Of a stretch of 64,000 nucleotides of DNA, positions 19,796 through 29,280 are shown piece after piece; position 1 is the first letter of the stretch; every line of letters starts with the position of its first letter. Origin of the DNA: Streptomyces sp. CA-210063 (GTDB lineage Bacteria; Actinomycetota; Actinomycetes; Streptomycetales; Streptomycetaceae); the NCBI RefSeq assembly GCF_024612015.1, contig NZ_CP102512.1, positions 5,208,001 through 5,272,000 on the forward strand, read 5' to 3'. A model generated the notes under the pieces. That model had not been told where the DNA came from. It made no database searches and saw only the letters and a list, made by a program, of their open reading frames with translations. A program made the position numbers and the translations under genes.

Positions 19796-20758
19796 TCAGG
19801 CGCCCGCGCGCCCCGCGCCCTTGCGGCGGGTCATGACGAAGATGACGCCGCCCGCGGCCACCAGGCCCGCCGCGCCGAGGGCGATCGGGATGGCGTTGCC
19901 GCCGCCGGTCTCGGCGAGGTCGCCGGGGTCGCCGCTGTTGGGGGTGGGGGCGCCCGGGGTGGAGTCGGAGGGGGTGGGCTCCGGGGAGTCGGTCTCCGGG
20001 GTGTCGTCGGCCGGGGGGTTCTCCTCGGCGGGCGGGTTCTCCTCGGCCGGGGGCTGCTCCTCCGCGGGCGGGTTCTCCTCAGCCGGAGGGTTCTCCTCGG
20101 CCGGGGGCTGCTCCTCGGCGGGCGGGTTCTCCTCAGCCGGCGGCTGCTCCGTCGTGCAGTCCTTCGTGCCGCCGTTCCAGGCCGCGATCAGCTTGTCCTT
20201 GATGACGGGGCGGTCGGGGCCCTTGGGGAGGTCGCCGTGTTCGAAGCCGTCGTTCGCGTCGAGCTTGCCGTCGAACTTCACGGCACCCCGGTACAGGTCG
20301 ATCTGGGCGTAGCAGCCCGCGTCGGGGACCGCGATGTCCAGCGAGTCCGTCGCGCCCGGCTTCACGGTCACCGTGTCGAAGTCGACGAAGACCTGCTCGC
20401 CGGAGGTGCCGAAGGTCGGGCCGTGAGCCAGATACGACGCGAGGGAGACCGTGCAGGTCGTGGCGTCGGAGGCGGTGCGGACCTTGATGTGGACCTTGCC
20501 GTCCTCGGTGGGCTTGAGGTTCTGGTCGTCGAGCTTGACCCAGTCGGCGAACTTCACGCCGTCCAGGGAGAACTCGCAGCGGTCGGTCTCGGTGGGCGTG
20601 CCCGCGCCCTGTCCGGGGGCGTAGCTCTTCTTGCCCCAGCCGTCGCCGCCGGGTGTGTCGGTGGCGAAGGCCGGGCCGGACACCGCCGCGCTCAACGCCA
20701 GAGCGGCCACGCCCGTCCCCAACAGGCGGCCCACGATGACACGTCTCGCTATGGACAT
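19796..20758 (-). CDS. Cell-wall-anchored protein with LAETG sortase signal and Pro/Glu stalk
   Basis: 320 residues from the ATG at 20758 (MSIARRVIVGRLLG). A signal peptide ends near GPAFATD. The globular part has paired Cys (RCEFSLDGVKFADW, TTCTVSLASYL, DAGCYAQIDLYRG, TKDCTTEQ). A stalk of six-residue NPPAEE/QPPAEE repeats spans the wall. The C-terminus is LAETGGGN, a hydrophobic helix and RRKGAGRAGA, the layout of a sortase substrate. LAxTG is the motif preferred by actinobacterial class E sortases, but no sortase gene lies in this window. Confidence 0.88.
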   Translation of the reverse strand: MSIARRVIVGRLLGTGVAALALSAAVSGPAFATDTPGGDGWGKKSYAPGQGAGTPTETDRCEFSLDGVKFADWVKLDDQNLKPTEDGKVHIKVRTASDATTCTVSLASYLAHGPTFGTSGEQVFVDFDTVTVKPGATDSLDIAVPDAGCYAQIDLYRGAVKFDGKLDANDGFEHGDLPKGPDRPVIKDKLIAAWNGGTKDCTTEQPPAEENPPAEEQPPAEENPPAEENPPAEEQPPAEENPPAEENPPADDTPETDSPEPTPSDSTPGAPTPNSGDPGDLAETGGGNAIPIALGAAGLVAAGGVIFVMTRRKGAGRAGA

Positions 20759-21124
20759 GCAGATCCCATTCTCGAACTCGGTACGTACGAGACCCGGGGC
20801 ACGGCGGCAGGACGGCAGCACAAAGCCACGCCGGGGCCGCGCCAGGGTGAGTGGTCGAAAAAGACACCGGGCTCATTGGTCACTTGAGCCACAGGGTCCG
20901 CACATCGTTTACCAAGGCGTTTGGGCTGTCAACCTCGGGAAACGCCCATCGGGTTGCCTGCGCCGGCCGCCGCTCGGCACACGTACGCCACACCGGAGGC
21001 ACATATGGGACACAAAGGGAATCCTCTGCTCCGCAGTCTTCACGAGTAGCCCAACAGTGAGTCGCCGATCAACAAAGAGTTCGCCAACTCGCCTCTTTGC
21101 CAAGGGGGTTGATATGGGGCGGAT
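20759..21124. other. Gene-free upstream region
   Basis: Between the wall-protein start and the next promoter there is no convincing gene. It is moderately AT-rich in 20900-21120 for this genome. I see no clear structured RNA. Confidence 0.5.
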
Positions 21125-21180
21125 TTGACAAGCCCGTCCCCGCTCCCGAATCTACGTTCATGACATCCATTTTCATTATC
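21125..21180 (+). promoter_or_regulatory. Promoter with overlapping Zur-like box
   Basis: TTGACA (21125-21130) and AATCTA (21149-21154), 18 bases apart, form a promoter. Just downstream TGACATCCATTTTCATTATC (21161-21180) resembles actinobacterial zinc-uptake-regulator sites of the TGAAAATGATTTTCATT type, agreeing best in the right half. Its position at the start site would repress transcription. Confidence 0.45.
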
Positions 21181-21221
21181 GGCGTCAAGGGTGCCGCCGG
21201 CATCGAGCGGGGTGAGCGTCC

Positions 21222-22208
21222 ATGCGCGTGGCCTTCGTAGGCAAGGGCGGCAGCGGCAAGACGACGCTCTCCGCGCTCTTCGCCCGGCACCTCGCCCGGT
21301 CGGGCGCGCCGCTGGTGGCGGTCGACGGTGACATCAATCAGCACCTCGCGCACGCCCTCGGCCTCGACGAGGACGACGACTTCGGCGCGCCGCCGCTGAG
21401 TTCGCGCACCGGCGAGATCAAGGACTACCTGCGCGGCACGAACCCGCGGATCGTCTCCCGCGAGGCCATGGTCAAGACGACCCCGCCCGGCCGGGGTTCA
21501 CGGCTGCTGCGGCTCCTCGGCGACGACGACGTCCACGGCCGGCACGTCGAGCACGTCGCCGGCGTTCCGCTCATGGTCACCGGCGCCTTCGACGAGAGCG
21601 ACCTCGGCGTGGCCTGCTACCACTCCAAGCTCGGCGCGGTGGAGCTGTATCTCAACCATCTCGTCGACGGGCCCGGCGAGTACGTCGTCGTCGACATGAC
21701 CGCGGGCGCCGACGCCTTCGCCTCGGGGCTCTTCACCCGGTTCGACATGACCTTCCTGGTCGTCGAGCCGACGCGGAAGAGTGTGTCCGTGTACCGGCAG
21801 TACCGGGAGCACGCCGCCGAGTTCGGCATCCCGATCGCCGTCGTCGGCAACAAGGTCACCGGCGAGGACGACCTCCTCTTCCTCAAGGAGCACGTCGGCG
21901 AGGACCTGCTGACGCACTGCGTGCAGTCGTCGTACGTCCGCGCGCAGGAACAGGGGCGGGAGGAGGGCGAGTTGGAGGCCCATAACCTGCATGCCCTGGA
22001 ACAGCTGAAGGGCGCCGTCGACGCCCGTACGAAGGACTGGGCCACCTTCCAGCGCCACGCCGTCGAGTTCCACCTCCGCAACGCCGCCGCCTGGGCCAAC
22101 GACGCCACCGGGCACGATCTGGCCGCCCAGGTGGACCCCGAGTTCCGCCACGGGCCCCAGGCGCTCGCCGCCGCCGGGTCCGCCGCCCCTTCCCTAGTCT
22201 CCTTCTGA
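21222..22208 (+). CDS. MinD/CooC-like ATPase
   Basis: 328 residues from the ATG at 21222. It begins MRVAFVGKGGSGKTTLSALF, the deviant Walker A (KGGxGKT) of the MinD/ParA/CooC family, followed by VAVDGDINQHLAHALG and YVVVDMTAGAD (Walker B/switch II), VVEPTRKSVSVYRQY and VVGNKVTGEDD. CooC-type members use ATP for nickel insertion or other maturation steps. No CODH, urease or hydrogenase gene is nearby, so the client is unknown. A Zur-like box in its promoter hints at a metal link. The next gene starts 17 bases downstream. Confidence 0.82.
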   Translation: MRVAFVGKGGSGKTTLSALFARHLARSGAPLVAVDGDINQHLAHALGLDEDDDFGAPPLSSRTGEIKDYLRGTNPRIVSREAMVKTTPPGRGSRLLRLLGDDDVHGRHVEHVAGVPLMVTGAFDESDLGVACYHSKLGAVELYLNHLVDGPGEYVVVDMTAGADAFASGLFTRFDMTFLVVEPTRKSVSVYRQYREHAAEFGIPIAVVGNKVTGEDDLLFLKEHVGEDLLTHCVQSSYVRAQEQGREEGELEAHNLHALEQLKGAVDARTKDWATFQRHAVEFHLRNAAAWANDATGHDLAAQVDPEFRHGPQALAAAGSAAPSLVSF

Positions 22209-22225
22209 ACGGAACAGGAACATCC

Positions 22226-22618
22226 ATGTCGCTCGACGTCTCCCCGCAGTTGCTCGCCGATGCCGAGAAGGGCGAGGTGCGGGAGGAGGAGTTCGTGGAA
22301 ACGGTGCGTACGTCGCTGCCGTACGCCTACGACCTGGTCGCCTCCCTCGTCGGTGAACTGCGCGCGGGTACCGCGGAGTTCGCCGACAACCAGACCCCGC
22401 CGCCGTCGGAGAAGGAGCGTGGGCAGCTGCTGCGGGCGCTGTCCAGCGACGCGATCCGGGGGAGTCTGGAGCGGCACTTCGGGGTGGCGCTCGCCTTCCA
22501 GAACTGCCATCGGGTGGCGGTCTTCCCGACGGAGGCGCGCGGCGGCGAGACGTACACGCGCTTCACGTCGCTGCGGTCGCAGATCCTCAACCAGTCGCCG
22601 GAGTTCCGCGACTGCTGA
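22226..22618 (+). CDS. Conserved-type protein of unknown function paired with the ATPase
   Basis: 130 residues from the ATG at 22226, GGAACAGGAAC upstream. Soluble, mainly helical: MSLDVSPQLLADAEKGEV, FVETVRTSLPYAYDLVASLV, FADNQTPPPSEKERGQLLRA, LERHFGVALAFQNCHRVAVF. It carries one Cys-His pair (QNCHRV) and ends in Asp-Cys. Co-transcribed with the CooC-like ATPase by position; it may be the ATPase partner or client. Family not named here. Confidence 0.8.
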   Translation: MSLDVSPQLLADAEKGEVREEEFVETVRTSLPYAYDLVASLVGELRAGTAEFADNQTPPPSEKERGQLLRALSSDAIRGSLERHFGVALAFQNCHRVAVFPTEARGGETYTRFTSLRSQILNQSPEFRDC

Positions 22619-22670
22619 CGCCCGACGAGCACGCGACCGGCCTCGGCCGGCCCTGATGCCGACCTTCGAT

Positions 22671-22823
22671 GCCGGACCGGATCGGCCCAGATCGGCCTGG
22701 TTCATCCTGGATTGGCCCGGATCGGCCCGGATCGGCCTGGATCGGCCCGGCTGGCGCCGACCGGCCACCACCCGCCCCGCCCGGCCCGGCCCGCCTGGCC
22801 CGCCTGGCCCGCCTGGCCACGAT
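22671..22823. repeat. Degenerate tandem repeats
   Basis: About seven copies of GATCGGCC(C/T)G spaced 9-12 bases (22678-22755), then three to four 9-bp GCCTGGCCC units (22793-22820). The rest of the 22619-23205 gap holds the terminator at 22874 and no recognisable gene. Confidence 0.75.
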
Positions 22824-22873
22824 CGGCCGCGCCCGACCCCGCCCGGTCCTGGCGGGGAGCCGAAACCGGCCAT

Positions 22874-22914
22874 CGACCGCCCCCTCCGCATCCCTCACGC
22901 GGAGGGGGCGGTCG
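22874..22914 (+). terminator. Strong 16-bp hairpin terminator
   Basis: CGACCGCCCCCTCCGC (22874-22889) pairs perfectly with GCGGAGGGGGCGGTCG (22899-22914). It ends the ATPase operon. Confidence 0.8.
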
Positions 22915-23205
22915 GTTCGACATGCCGGAGCTCTGGGGGCGTACGGGGGCGCGTTACCGGCGTACGGCCGCACGGGCGGCCGGGGGTGGGGGCGTCCGTG
23001 TGTGCGGCTTCGGGGTGTTCGTGCGGGCGACTTCGTCCCGATCGCGCCCGATCCGGCCCGGACCCGGGGGGGTCTTGCGGGGCGTCCCGTGCCTGGTGTG
23101 TGCCTGGTTGTGTGTCCTGTGCGTGCCGGTTCGCGCGCCACGGCGTGCGGTCGTGTGATGTGCGCCGTCACGAGGTGGCCTATCTGCGATCACACAAGGT
23201 GAATA

Positions 23206-26133
23206 ATGGGGCCAGAGGGCGTCTCAGCGACAGAGAGGGCCGCCGTGGGGACCGACAGGGACAGTGCCGTCACCCGTCAGCGCTTCGACGTGGCCGACGC
23301 CGCGCCGCTGCTGATCGACGCGGACGGGCTCGTGACGAGCTGGACCCGGGACGCCGAGCGGCTGTTCGGGTATCCGGCGGCCGAGATCCTGGGCCGCAGT
23401 GTGCGTACGCTCCTGGTCGACGAGGACGACGAACGCATCGGCAGGCTGGCCGAATCCCATCGCGCCCTCGGCGGCTGGTCCGGCATCCTCACCGCCCGCC
23501 ACCGGGACGGCCACCGCGTCAAGGTGATGGTCCGCGTCGTACCGACCCGGGAAGCGACCAGCCCAGCGCCTCCGGCCCCACCGGCCGACCCGACCGCGTC
23601 GACCCCACCCCGGCCCACCGCCTGGCCCGCGCCCCGCCCCGGCTACCCCGACCCACCTCGATCCACCGCACCACCCCGGCCCACCGCTTCACCCCGGTCC
23701 ACCGCTCTGCCCACGTCCACCACTCCACCTCAGTCCACCGCTCTGCCCACGTCCACCACTCCACCTCAGTCCACCGCTCTGCCCACGTCCACCGCGTCAC
23801 CTCAGCCCACCACTCCACCCCCGTCCACCAGTCCATCCCGGTCCCTCAAGCCACCCGCGTCCCCAACTCCGGCCGCACCCGAGGCCGGACGCCCCTCGGC
23901 CCGGAAGCCGGGCACCTGGCCGGCCGCCGGGAGCGCCGGGAGCCCACCCCACCGGCAGACCGCGCACGCCCCCGTGCCCGCCCCTCCACCGGCACCGCAA
24001 GGCACCCCACGCCCGCCCGCGCCCCACCGCCCCGCCCACTGGGTGGCCCTCGTCTCCGATGCCACCGATGCGCCCGGCTGGGACATGAGCCGGACCGTGC
24101 TGGAGCGGATGACGGCGCGGTCGCCGGTCGGGATCGCGATCGTGGACACGGAGTTGCGGTTCGTGTGGTCGAACGCGGCGTTGGAGCGGTTCGGCGGCGG
24201 GCGGGCGCACGAGCGGGTCGGGCTCAGGCTCGCGGAGGTGCAGCCGGGCCTCGACGCGGAGCGCATCGAGGAGCGGATGCGGCAGGTGCTGGAGACCGGT
24301 GTGCCCGTGCTCGACTACGAGCACGTGGGCCGGGTGCGGTCGTCGCCGTACCGCGAGACCGCGCACGCGATGTCGTTCACACGGCTGGAGGACGACCACG
24401 GCCGGCCCATCGGCGTGTACTACACGGTGGTGGACGTGACGGAACGGCACCGCGCCCGTACCCGGCTGGCCCTGCTGGACCGGGCCGGGGAGCACATCGG
24501 CCGGACCCTCGACCTCGGGCGGACCGCGCAGGAGCTGGCGGACGTGGTCGTGCCGGCGCTCGCCGACTTCGTGACCGTGGACCTGCTGGACTCGGTGCTG
24601 CGCGGCGCCGAACCGGGGCCCCTCGGCGACGGTTCCGTCCCGCTGCGGCGGTGCGCCCAGCAGTCCGTCCACGCCGGAGTGCCGGAGGCCGTCCTGGAGA
24701 TCGGCGCGCTCGCCTCGTACGCCGCCGGATCGCCCCCGGTGCGGGCGCTGGTCAGCGGGCGGTCGTGGTCGGAACCACGGCTGGACCCGTTGTCGGCGGA
24801 GTGGGCGAAGGCGATCCCGGGCGGCCGGGCGGTGCCCGCGGACGCGCTGGGCCTGCACAGCGTGATGATCGTGCCGGTGCGGGCGCGAGGCATCACGCTC
24901 GGCATCACCACGTTCTTCCGGCGCGACCGACAGGACCCTTTCGACGCGGTCGACCTGGGTCTCGCCGAGGAGTTGGTCGGCCGGGCCGCCGTCTGCGTCG
25001 ACAACGCCCGCCGGTACACACGTGAACGCGACGCCGCACTGGTCCTCCAGCGCAGCCTGTTGCCACGCCGGCTGCCCGAGCAGGACGCGGCCGAGGTCGC
25101 CGTCCGCTACCGGCCCGCCGACGAACTGACCGGTCTCGGCGGCGACTGGTACGACGTCATCCCCCTCTCCGGCGCCCGCCTCGCCCTCGTCATCGGCGAG
25201 GTCGCGGGCCACGGCATCGACGGCGCCGCCGCGATGGGCCGCCTCCGTACGGCCGTACGCACCCTCGCCGACCTCGATCTGCCGCCGGACGAGGTGCTCG
25301 CCCACCTCGACGACATGGTCGCCAAGTCGGCGCGCCAGGAGGGACCCGAGCCTGGCACGGGCAGCGTCCAGACGGTCGGGGCGCGCTGTCTGTACGTCGT
25401 CCACGACCCGGTGTCCGGGACCTGCTCCATGGCCGCCGCCGGGCCGTTCGCCCCGGCCCTGGTCGCCCCCGGCGGCGCGGTCACCTTCCCCGCGCTGCCC
25501 GAGGGACCGGCGCTCGGCGTCGGCGGGCGGCCCTTCGAGGCGCTGGAGGTGGAGCTGCCCGAGGGCACGGTGATCGCCCTGCACACCGACGGGCTGCTCG
25601 CCGAGGCCTCCCGCGAGGCGCTGTGCCGTGCCCTGGCCCGGCCCGAGCCCTCCCTCGACCGGCACGCCCAGGGCGTCCTCGACTCCCTCGCCCCGGCCCG
25701 CCCCGTCGACGACGTCGCCCTCCTCCTGGCCCGCACCCGGCGGCTGCCCGCGCACCGGGTCGCGTCCTGGGAGCTGCCCTCCGACCCGGCGCTGGTCGCG
25801 GAGGCCCGCAAGACCACCACCCGGCAGCTCGGCACGTGGGGGCTGGACGAACTGGCGTTCACCACCGAACTGGTCGTCAGCGAGCTGGTGACCAACGCGA
25901 TCCGGCACGCCGCCGGGCCCATCCGGCTCCGGCTCATCCTCGAACGCACCCTGATCTGCGAGGTGTTCGACGGCGGCGCCACCGCGCCCCATCTGCGCCA
26001 CCCGCGCACCACCGACGAGGGCGGCCGCGGCCTCTTCCTCATCTCCCAGTTCACCCAGCGCTGGGGCACCCGCTTCCTCCCCGAAGGCAAGGTGATCTGG
26101 GCGGAACAGTCACTGGCGGATCCGCCGGTCTGA
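23206..26133 (+). CDS. PAS-PAS-GAF-PP2C phosphatase fused to an anti-sigma-type kinase domain
   Basis: 975 residues from the ATG at 23206 (AAGGTG upstream). Order: PAS (about 25-115, LIDADGLVTSWTRDAERLFG), a 160-residue Pro/Ser/Thr linker with 12-residue STALPTSTTPPQ repeats, PAS (290-425, PVGIAIVDTELRFVWSNAAL), GAF (430-620), SpoIIE/RsbU-type PP2C (635-850; GGDWYDVI, DDVALLL) and a C-terminal RsbW-like HATPase (LVVSELVTNAIRHAAG; GGRGLFLISQF). It should control anti-sigma antagonist phosphorylation in response to a signal. In the PP2C motif GDVxGHG the Asp is Glu665 (GEVAGHG), so activity is not certain. No cognate STAS gene is nearby. Confidence 0.9.
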   Translation: MGPEGVSATERAAVGTDRDSAVTRQRFDVADAAPLLIDADGLVTSWTRDAERLFGYPAAEILGRSVRTLLVDEDDERIGRLAESHRALGGWSGILTARHRDGHRVKVMVRVVPTREATSPAPPAPPADPTASTPPRPTAWPAPRPGYPDPPRSTAPPRPTASPRSTALPTSTTPPQSTALPTSTTPPQSTALPTSTASPQPTTPPPSTSPSRSLKPPASPTPAAPEAGRPSARKPGTWPAAGSAGSPPHRQTAHAPVPAPPPAPQGTPRPPAPHRPAHWVALVSDATDAPGWDMSRTVLERMTARSPVGIAIVDTELRFVWSNAALERFGGGRAHERVGLRLAEVQPGLDAERIEERMRQVLETGVPVLDYEHVGRVRSSPYRETAHAMSFTRLEDDHGRPIGVYYTVVDVTERHRARTRLALLDRAGEHIGRTLDLGRTAQELADVVVPALADFVTVDLLDSVLRGAEPGPLGDGSVPLRRCAQQSVHAGVPEAVLEIGALASYAAGSPPVRALVSGRSWSEPRLDPLSAEWAKAIPGGRAVPADALGLHSVMIVPVRARGITLGITTFFRRDRQDPFDAVDLGLAEELVGRAAVCVDNARRYTRERDAALVLQRSLLPRRLPEQDAAEVAVRYRPADELTGLGGDWYDVIPLSGARLALVIGEVAGHGIDGAAAMGRLRTAVRTLADLDLPPDEVLAHLDDMVAKSARQEGPEPGTGSVQTVGARCLYVVHDPVSGTCSMAAAGPFAPALVAPGGAVTFPALPEGPALGVGGRPFEALEVELPEGTVIALHTDGLLAEASREALCRALARPEPSLDRHAQGVLDSLAPARPVDDVALLLARTRRLPAHRVASWELPSDPALVAEARKTTTRQLGTWGLDELAFTTELVVSELVTNAIRHAAGPIRLRLILERTLICEVFDGGATAPHLRHPRTTDEGGRGLFLISQFTQRWGTRFLPEGKVIWAEQSLADPPV

Positions 26134-26450
26134 ATCGCCGTCGGTCGCCGGTCGCCGGTATCACCGGTTGTCGGTCGTCGGTATCACCGGTCGTCGGTCG
26201 TCAGTCGCCGGTCGCCGGTCGTACGCCGTGCGGGGATGCCCCCGCTGGCCCGACCGGATGAACCACTGGACCGCACCCCTCTCCCACCTCCCCCGAATCT
26301 CCACATTCCCGGCATTCCGCCGCACTCGCCCGCCCCTCGTGCCCCGTTCGGCCTGATTAGTGGCCCTTGGCACTTCATATGAATGCGGAGGTCGGCTTCG
26401 GGCACCGGGCTCCGTCGCCACGGCAGGGCATTCAGGAGAAGAGGGACGTG
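26134..26450. other. Gene-free region with short repeats and a palindrome
   Basis: 26134-26225 is made of GGTCGTC/GGTCGCC-type short repeats. TTCATATGAA (26374-26383) is a perfect palindrome about 70 bases before the next start codon and may be an operator. No gene seen. Confidence 0.5.
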
Positions 26451-29093
26451 GTGAAGCGAAGAACACCGGGGGGTGTGGGTCTGACGCTGGCCTTCTCTGC
26501 GGCGCTGGTGGTCGGACTGGCCGGCCAGGCGGTCCCCGCCGCCCCCGGCGCCAGGAGCACCGCGGACGGCAAGGCTCCCGGCGACGGCACCGTGACCGTA
26601 CGGGTCGTCGACGAGGTGGATGCCGACGGGGCGTACGACTACGGGCTGGAGGCGGGCCGGGACGGTGTGCGGGTCACGCTGACCGACGACCACGGCCATG
26701 TGGTGACCCGGACGACCGACTCCTACGGCCTCGCCCGGTTCGACGCGGCGGCGTCCCCGCTGCGGGGCGGCAAGTACCGCGTCCAGGCCCACAACCCCCG
26801 GCCCGGCATCCTCCAGCCGGCGGTCGCGGGCTCCGGTGACGGCCCGGACGTCATGCGCGGCAACGTCGGCTTCGTGGATGTCTCCGGCAACCGGAGCGCG
26901 ACGTACACGACCGGCTTCTGGGAGCCCGGGCTCTACTGCCAGGAGAACCCGGACCTGGTGACCTGCAACCTGACCAAGGGCGACGCGCCCGACACCCACA
27001 AGGGACTGGTCCGGTTCGCGGGGACCTTCTCCGACACCCACCCCGGCGGCAGGGTCGACCAGCTGACCAACAACGCCCAGCAGCAGGCCGTGTTCGGCAT
27101 CGCCAACGACCGTACCGGCAACACGTACATGGGCACGCTGGTCAAGCGGCACGCGGCCTACGGCCCGGCGGGCCCGACCAACACGATCTACCGCCGGAAC
27201 AGCGCCTCCGGGGTGAGCACCTTCGTCACCCTGCCGGGCTCGCTGACCACGCACGACCCGGGCGACGACTGGCTGCGCGACAACCCGGTCCACGGCAGGG
27301 TCGGCCGGGAGGGCATCGGCGACGTCGACGTCTCCGGCGACGGCAGGACCCTCTACGCGGTCAACCTCAACGACTCCAGGCTGTACGCCGTGCCGATCAG
27401 CGGCACCGGCGACGGGGTCTATCCCGGTATGTACCGGTCGTACGTCATCCCCGAGCCGGACGACTGCGCCGGCTACTGGCATCCGTACGGCATCGGGGTG
27501 CGCGGCGGGCGGGTACTCGTCGGCGGGGTGTGCGGCGCGGAGGACACGGTCACCTCGGACGCCCCGTGGGGCGACCCGTCCCAGGTCACCTCGCATGTCT
27601 ACGAGTTCACCCGAGGGTCGTTCGACCACCTGTTCCGCACGGCGATGAACTACCCGCGCGGCTGTGCGTACCGGTCCGCCGGGCTGCCCACGACCAGCGC
27701 CCGCTGCACCAAGCCCTCCACCGTCGGGCAGCCGTTGAGCGCGATGTGGGAGGCGTGGAACGAGCGCGTCCCCGAGCCCGCGCACTCCTCCCTCGTCTCC
27801 GCGCCGCAGCCGATCCTGTCCGACATCGAGATCGCCGACAACGGCGACCTGGTCCTCGGCTTCCGCGACCGCTTCGGCGACATGCAGGGCACGGCGACGT
27901 ACCCGTACAACCGTGACCGCCCCCTGGTCAGCGCCGTCGCCGCCGGTGACGTCCTGCGCGTCTGCAAGTCCCGTACGACGTACACGCTGGAGAACAACGC
28001 GCGGTGCGACTCGCTCTACGGGGCGCGGCCGAACAACGACGAGGGCCCGGGCCACGGCGAGTTCTACGACCACTCGACCAGGCCGGCGGACGCGCACCAC
28101 GACCAGGTCACCCAGGGCGGCACGGTCCTCCAGCCGTTCCGGAACAAGCTGTGGAGCACGGTCTACGACCCGTTCGACCACCACCCGTACGAGCAGGGCG
28201 TACGCCGCTGGACCGCCGACAGCGGCCGGGCGGAGGGCAGTCTCCTGATCCAGGGGACCTGGAACGCCGGCCTCCGGGAACGCGCCCTGCTCTTCGGCAA
28301 GGCCAACGGGCTCGCCGACCTGGAGCCGGTCTGCGACCAGGCGCCCGTCCAGATCGGCAACCGCGTCTGGTACGACGCCGACGGCGACGGCATCAAGGAC
28401 CCGTCCGAGCCGGCCGTCCCGCGGGTGAAGGTGACGCTCCACCCGACGTCGTACGGCCCCGACATCACGACGTACACGGACGCGAACGGTGAGTACCACG
28501 TCGGCGGTCAGCAGGGTCTGCGGCCGAACACCACCTACCAGGTGTCCTTCGACCACGGCGGCATCAGCACGAAGTCGCTGCCCGGCCGTCCGAGCCGCTC
28601 GGCCCTCAAGTGGACGGTGAAGGGGGCCGGTCCGAGCCGCGCGCTCGACTCCGACGTCGACTCCCGCGGCGGGACGACGGTCCACGTCGGTGACCCCGGC
28701 GACGTGAACCACATGGTCGACGCCGGCCTCACCAGGTCGGTGCGGCTGACCCTCGTGAAGCTCGACAGGAAGAGCGACAAGCCGCTGGCCGGCGCGGTCC
28801 TCGAGCTGTGGCGGGACACCAACGGCGTCCGCGGCCTCCAGCGGCGCGGCCTGAAGAAGGACAGGTTCGTCGACGACTGCGCCACCTCCCGCACCGGGCG
28901 CTGCTCCTTCGGCTCGCTCCTGCCCGGTACGTACTACCTGGTCGAGACGGACGTCCCCGAGGGCTACCGCCTGCCGGAACGGCCGGTCACCGGCCCGTAC
29001 GTCCTCACCCCGAAGAACGCCTCGTACGGCACCGGCCTCTTCACGAAGCTCTTCGACAAGCGGGGAGAGCCGTGCAAGGGCACGAAGTGCTGA
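26451..29093 (+). CDS. Large secreted SdrD/SpaA-type surface protein
   Basis: 880 residues from a GTG at 26451 (GGAGAAGAGGGAC upstream; GTG 26448 equal). A signal peptide ends near PAAPGARS. A first Ig-like domain (VTVRVVDEVDADGAYDYG) is followed by a propeller-like middle region with many Trp/Tyr (FWEPGLYCQENPDL; CAGYWHPYGIGVRGGRVLVG). Then comes an SdrD B-type repeat (QIGNRVWYDADGDGIKDPSE, with a Ca-binding-like Asp loop) and a SpaA/prealbumin-like domain (VRLTLVKLDRKSDKPLAGAV). No LPxTG or membrane anchor is present, so it is released or held non-covalently. It may be an adhesin or structural protein. Confidence 0.85.
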   Translation: MKRRTPGGVGLTLAFSAALVVGLAGQAVPAAPGARSTADGKAPGDGTVTVRVVDEVDADGAYDYGLEAGRDGVRVTLTDDHGHVVTRTTDSYGLARFDAAASPLRGGKYRVQAHNPRPGILQPAVAGSGDGPDVMRGNVGFVDVSGNRSATYTTGFWEPGLYCQENPDLVTCNLTKGDAPDTHKGLVRFAGTFSDTHPGGRVDQLTNNAQQQAVFGIANDRTGNTYMGTLVKRHAAYGPAGPTNTIYRRNSASGVSTFVTLPGSLTTHDPGDDWLRDNPVHGRVGREGIGDVDVSGDGRTLYAVNLNDSRLYAVPISGTGDGVYPGMYRSYVIPEPDDCAGYWHPYGIGVRGGRVLVGGVCGAEDTVTSDAPWGDPSQVTSHVYEFTRGSFDHLFRTAMNYPRGCAYRSAGLPTTSARCTKPSTVGQPLSAMWEAWNERVPEPAHSSLVSAPQPILSDIEIADNGDLVLGFRDRFGDMQGTATYPYNRDRPLVSAVAAGDVLRVCKSRTTYTLENNARCDSLYGARPNNDEGPGHGEFYDHSTRPADAHHDQVTQGGTVLQPFRNKLWSTVYDPFDHHPYEQGVRRWTADSGRAEGSLLIQGTWNAGLRERALLFGKANGLADLEPVCDQAPVQIGNRVWYDADGDGIKDPSEPAVPRVKVTLHPTSYGPDITTYTDANGEYHVGGQQGLRPNTTYQVSFDHGGISTKSLPGRPSRSALKWTVKGAGPSRALDSDVDSRGGTTVHVGDPGDVNHMVDAGLTRSVRLTLVKLDRKSDKPLAGAVLELWRDTNGVRGLQRRGLKKDRFVDDCATSRTGRCSFGSLLPGTYYLVETDVPEGYRLPERPVTGPYVLTPKNASYGTGLFTKLFDKRGEPCKGTKC

Positions 29094-29132
29094 CACCCCG
29101 AGCAGCCCTCTGAACCGAGAGGGTGACATGGA

Positions 29133-29170
29133 GCGGGCCGTCCACCGGTCGACAGCGGTGGACGGCCCGC
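29133..29170 (+). terminator. 14-bp hairpin terminator
   Basis: GCGGGCCGTCCACC (29133-29146) pairs perfectly with GGTGGACGGCCCGC (29157-29170), after the surface-protein gene. Confidence 0.8.
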
Positions 29171-29280
29171 CCGCATCCGAAGTACCTCGACGACGTCCGG
29201 TGCGGCGCCCTTGGGACGCCGTTTTGCCGGACCGGCAACAGGAGTGGCAGACCGGGACAGTGGTGGGCGACGGTGGGCCC

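Noticed and set aside
22260..25025. Long open frame over the end of the 130-residue gene, the gap and the PAS protein
   Set aside because: Wrong codon-position GC pattern. It crosses a strong terminator and repeats and encodes mostly Arg/Pro/Ala.
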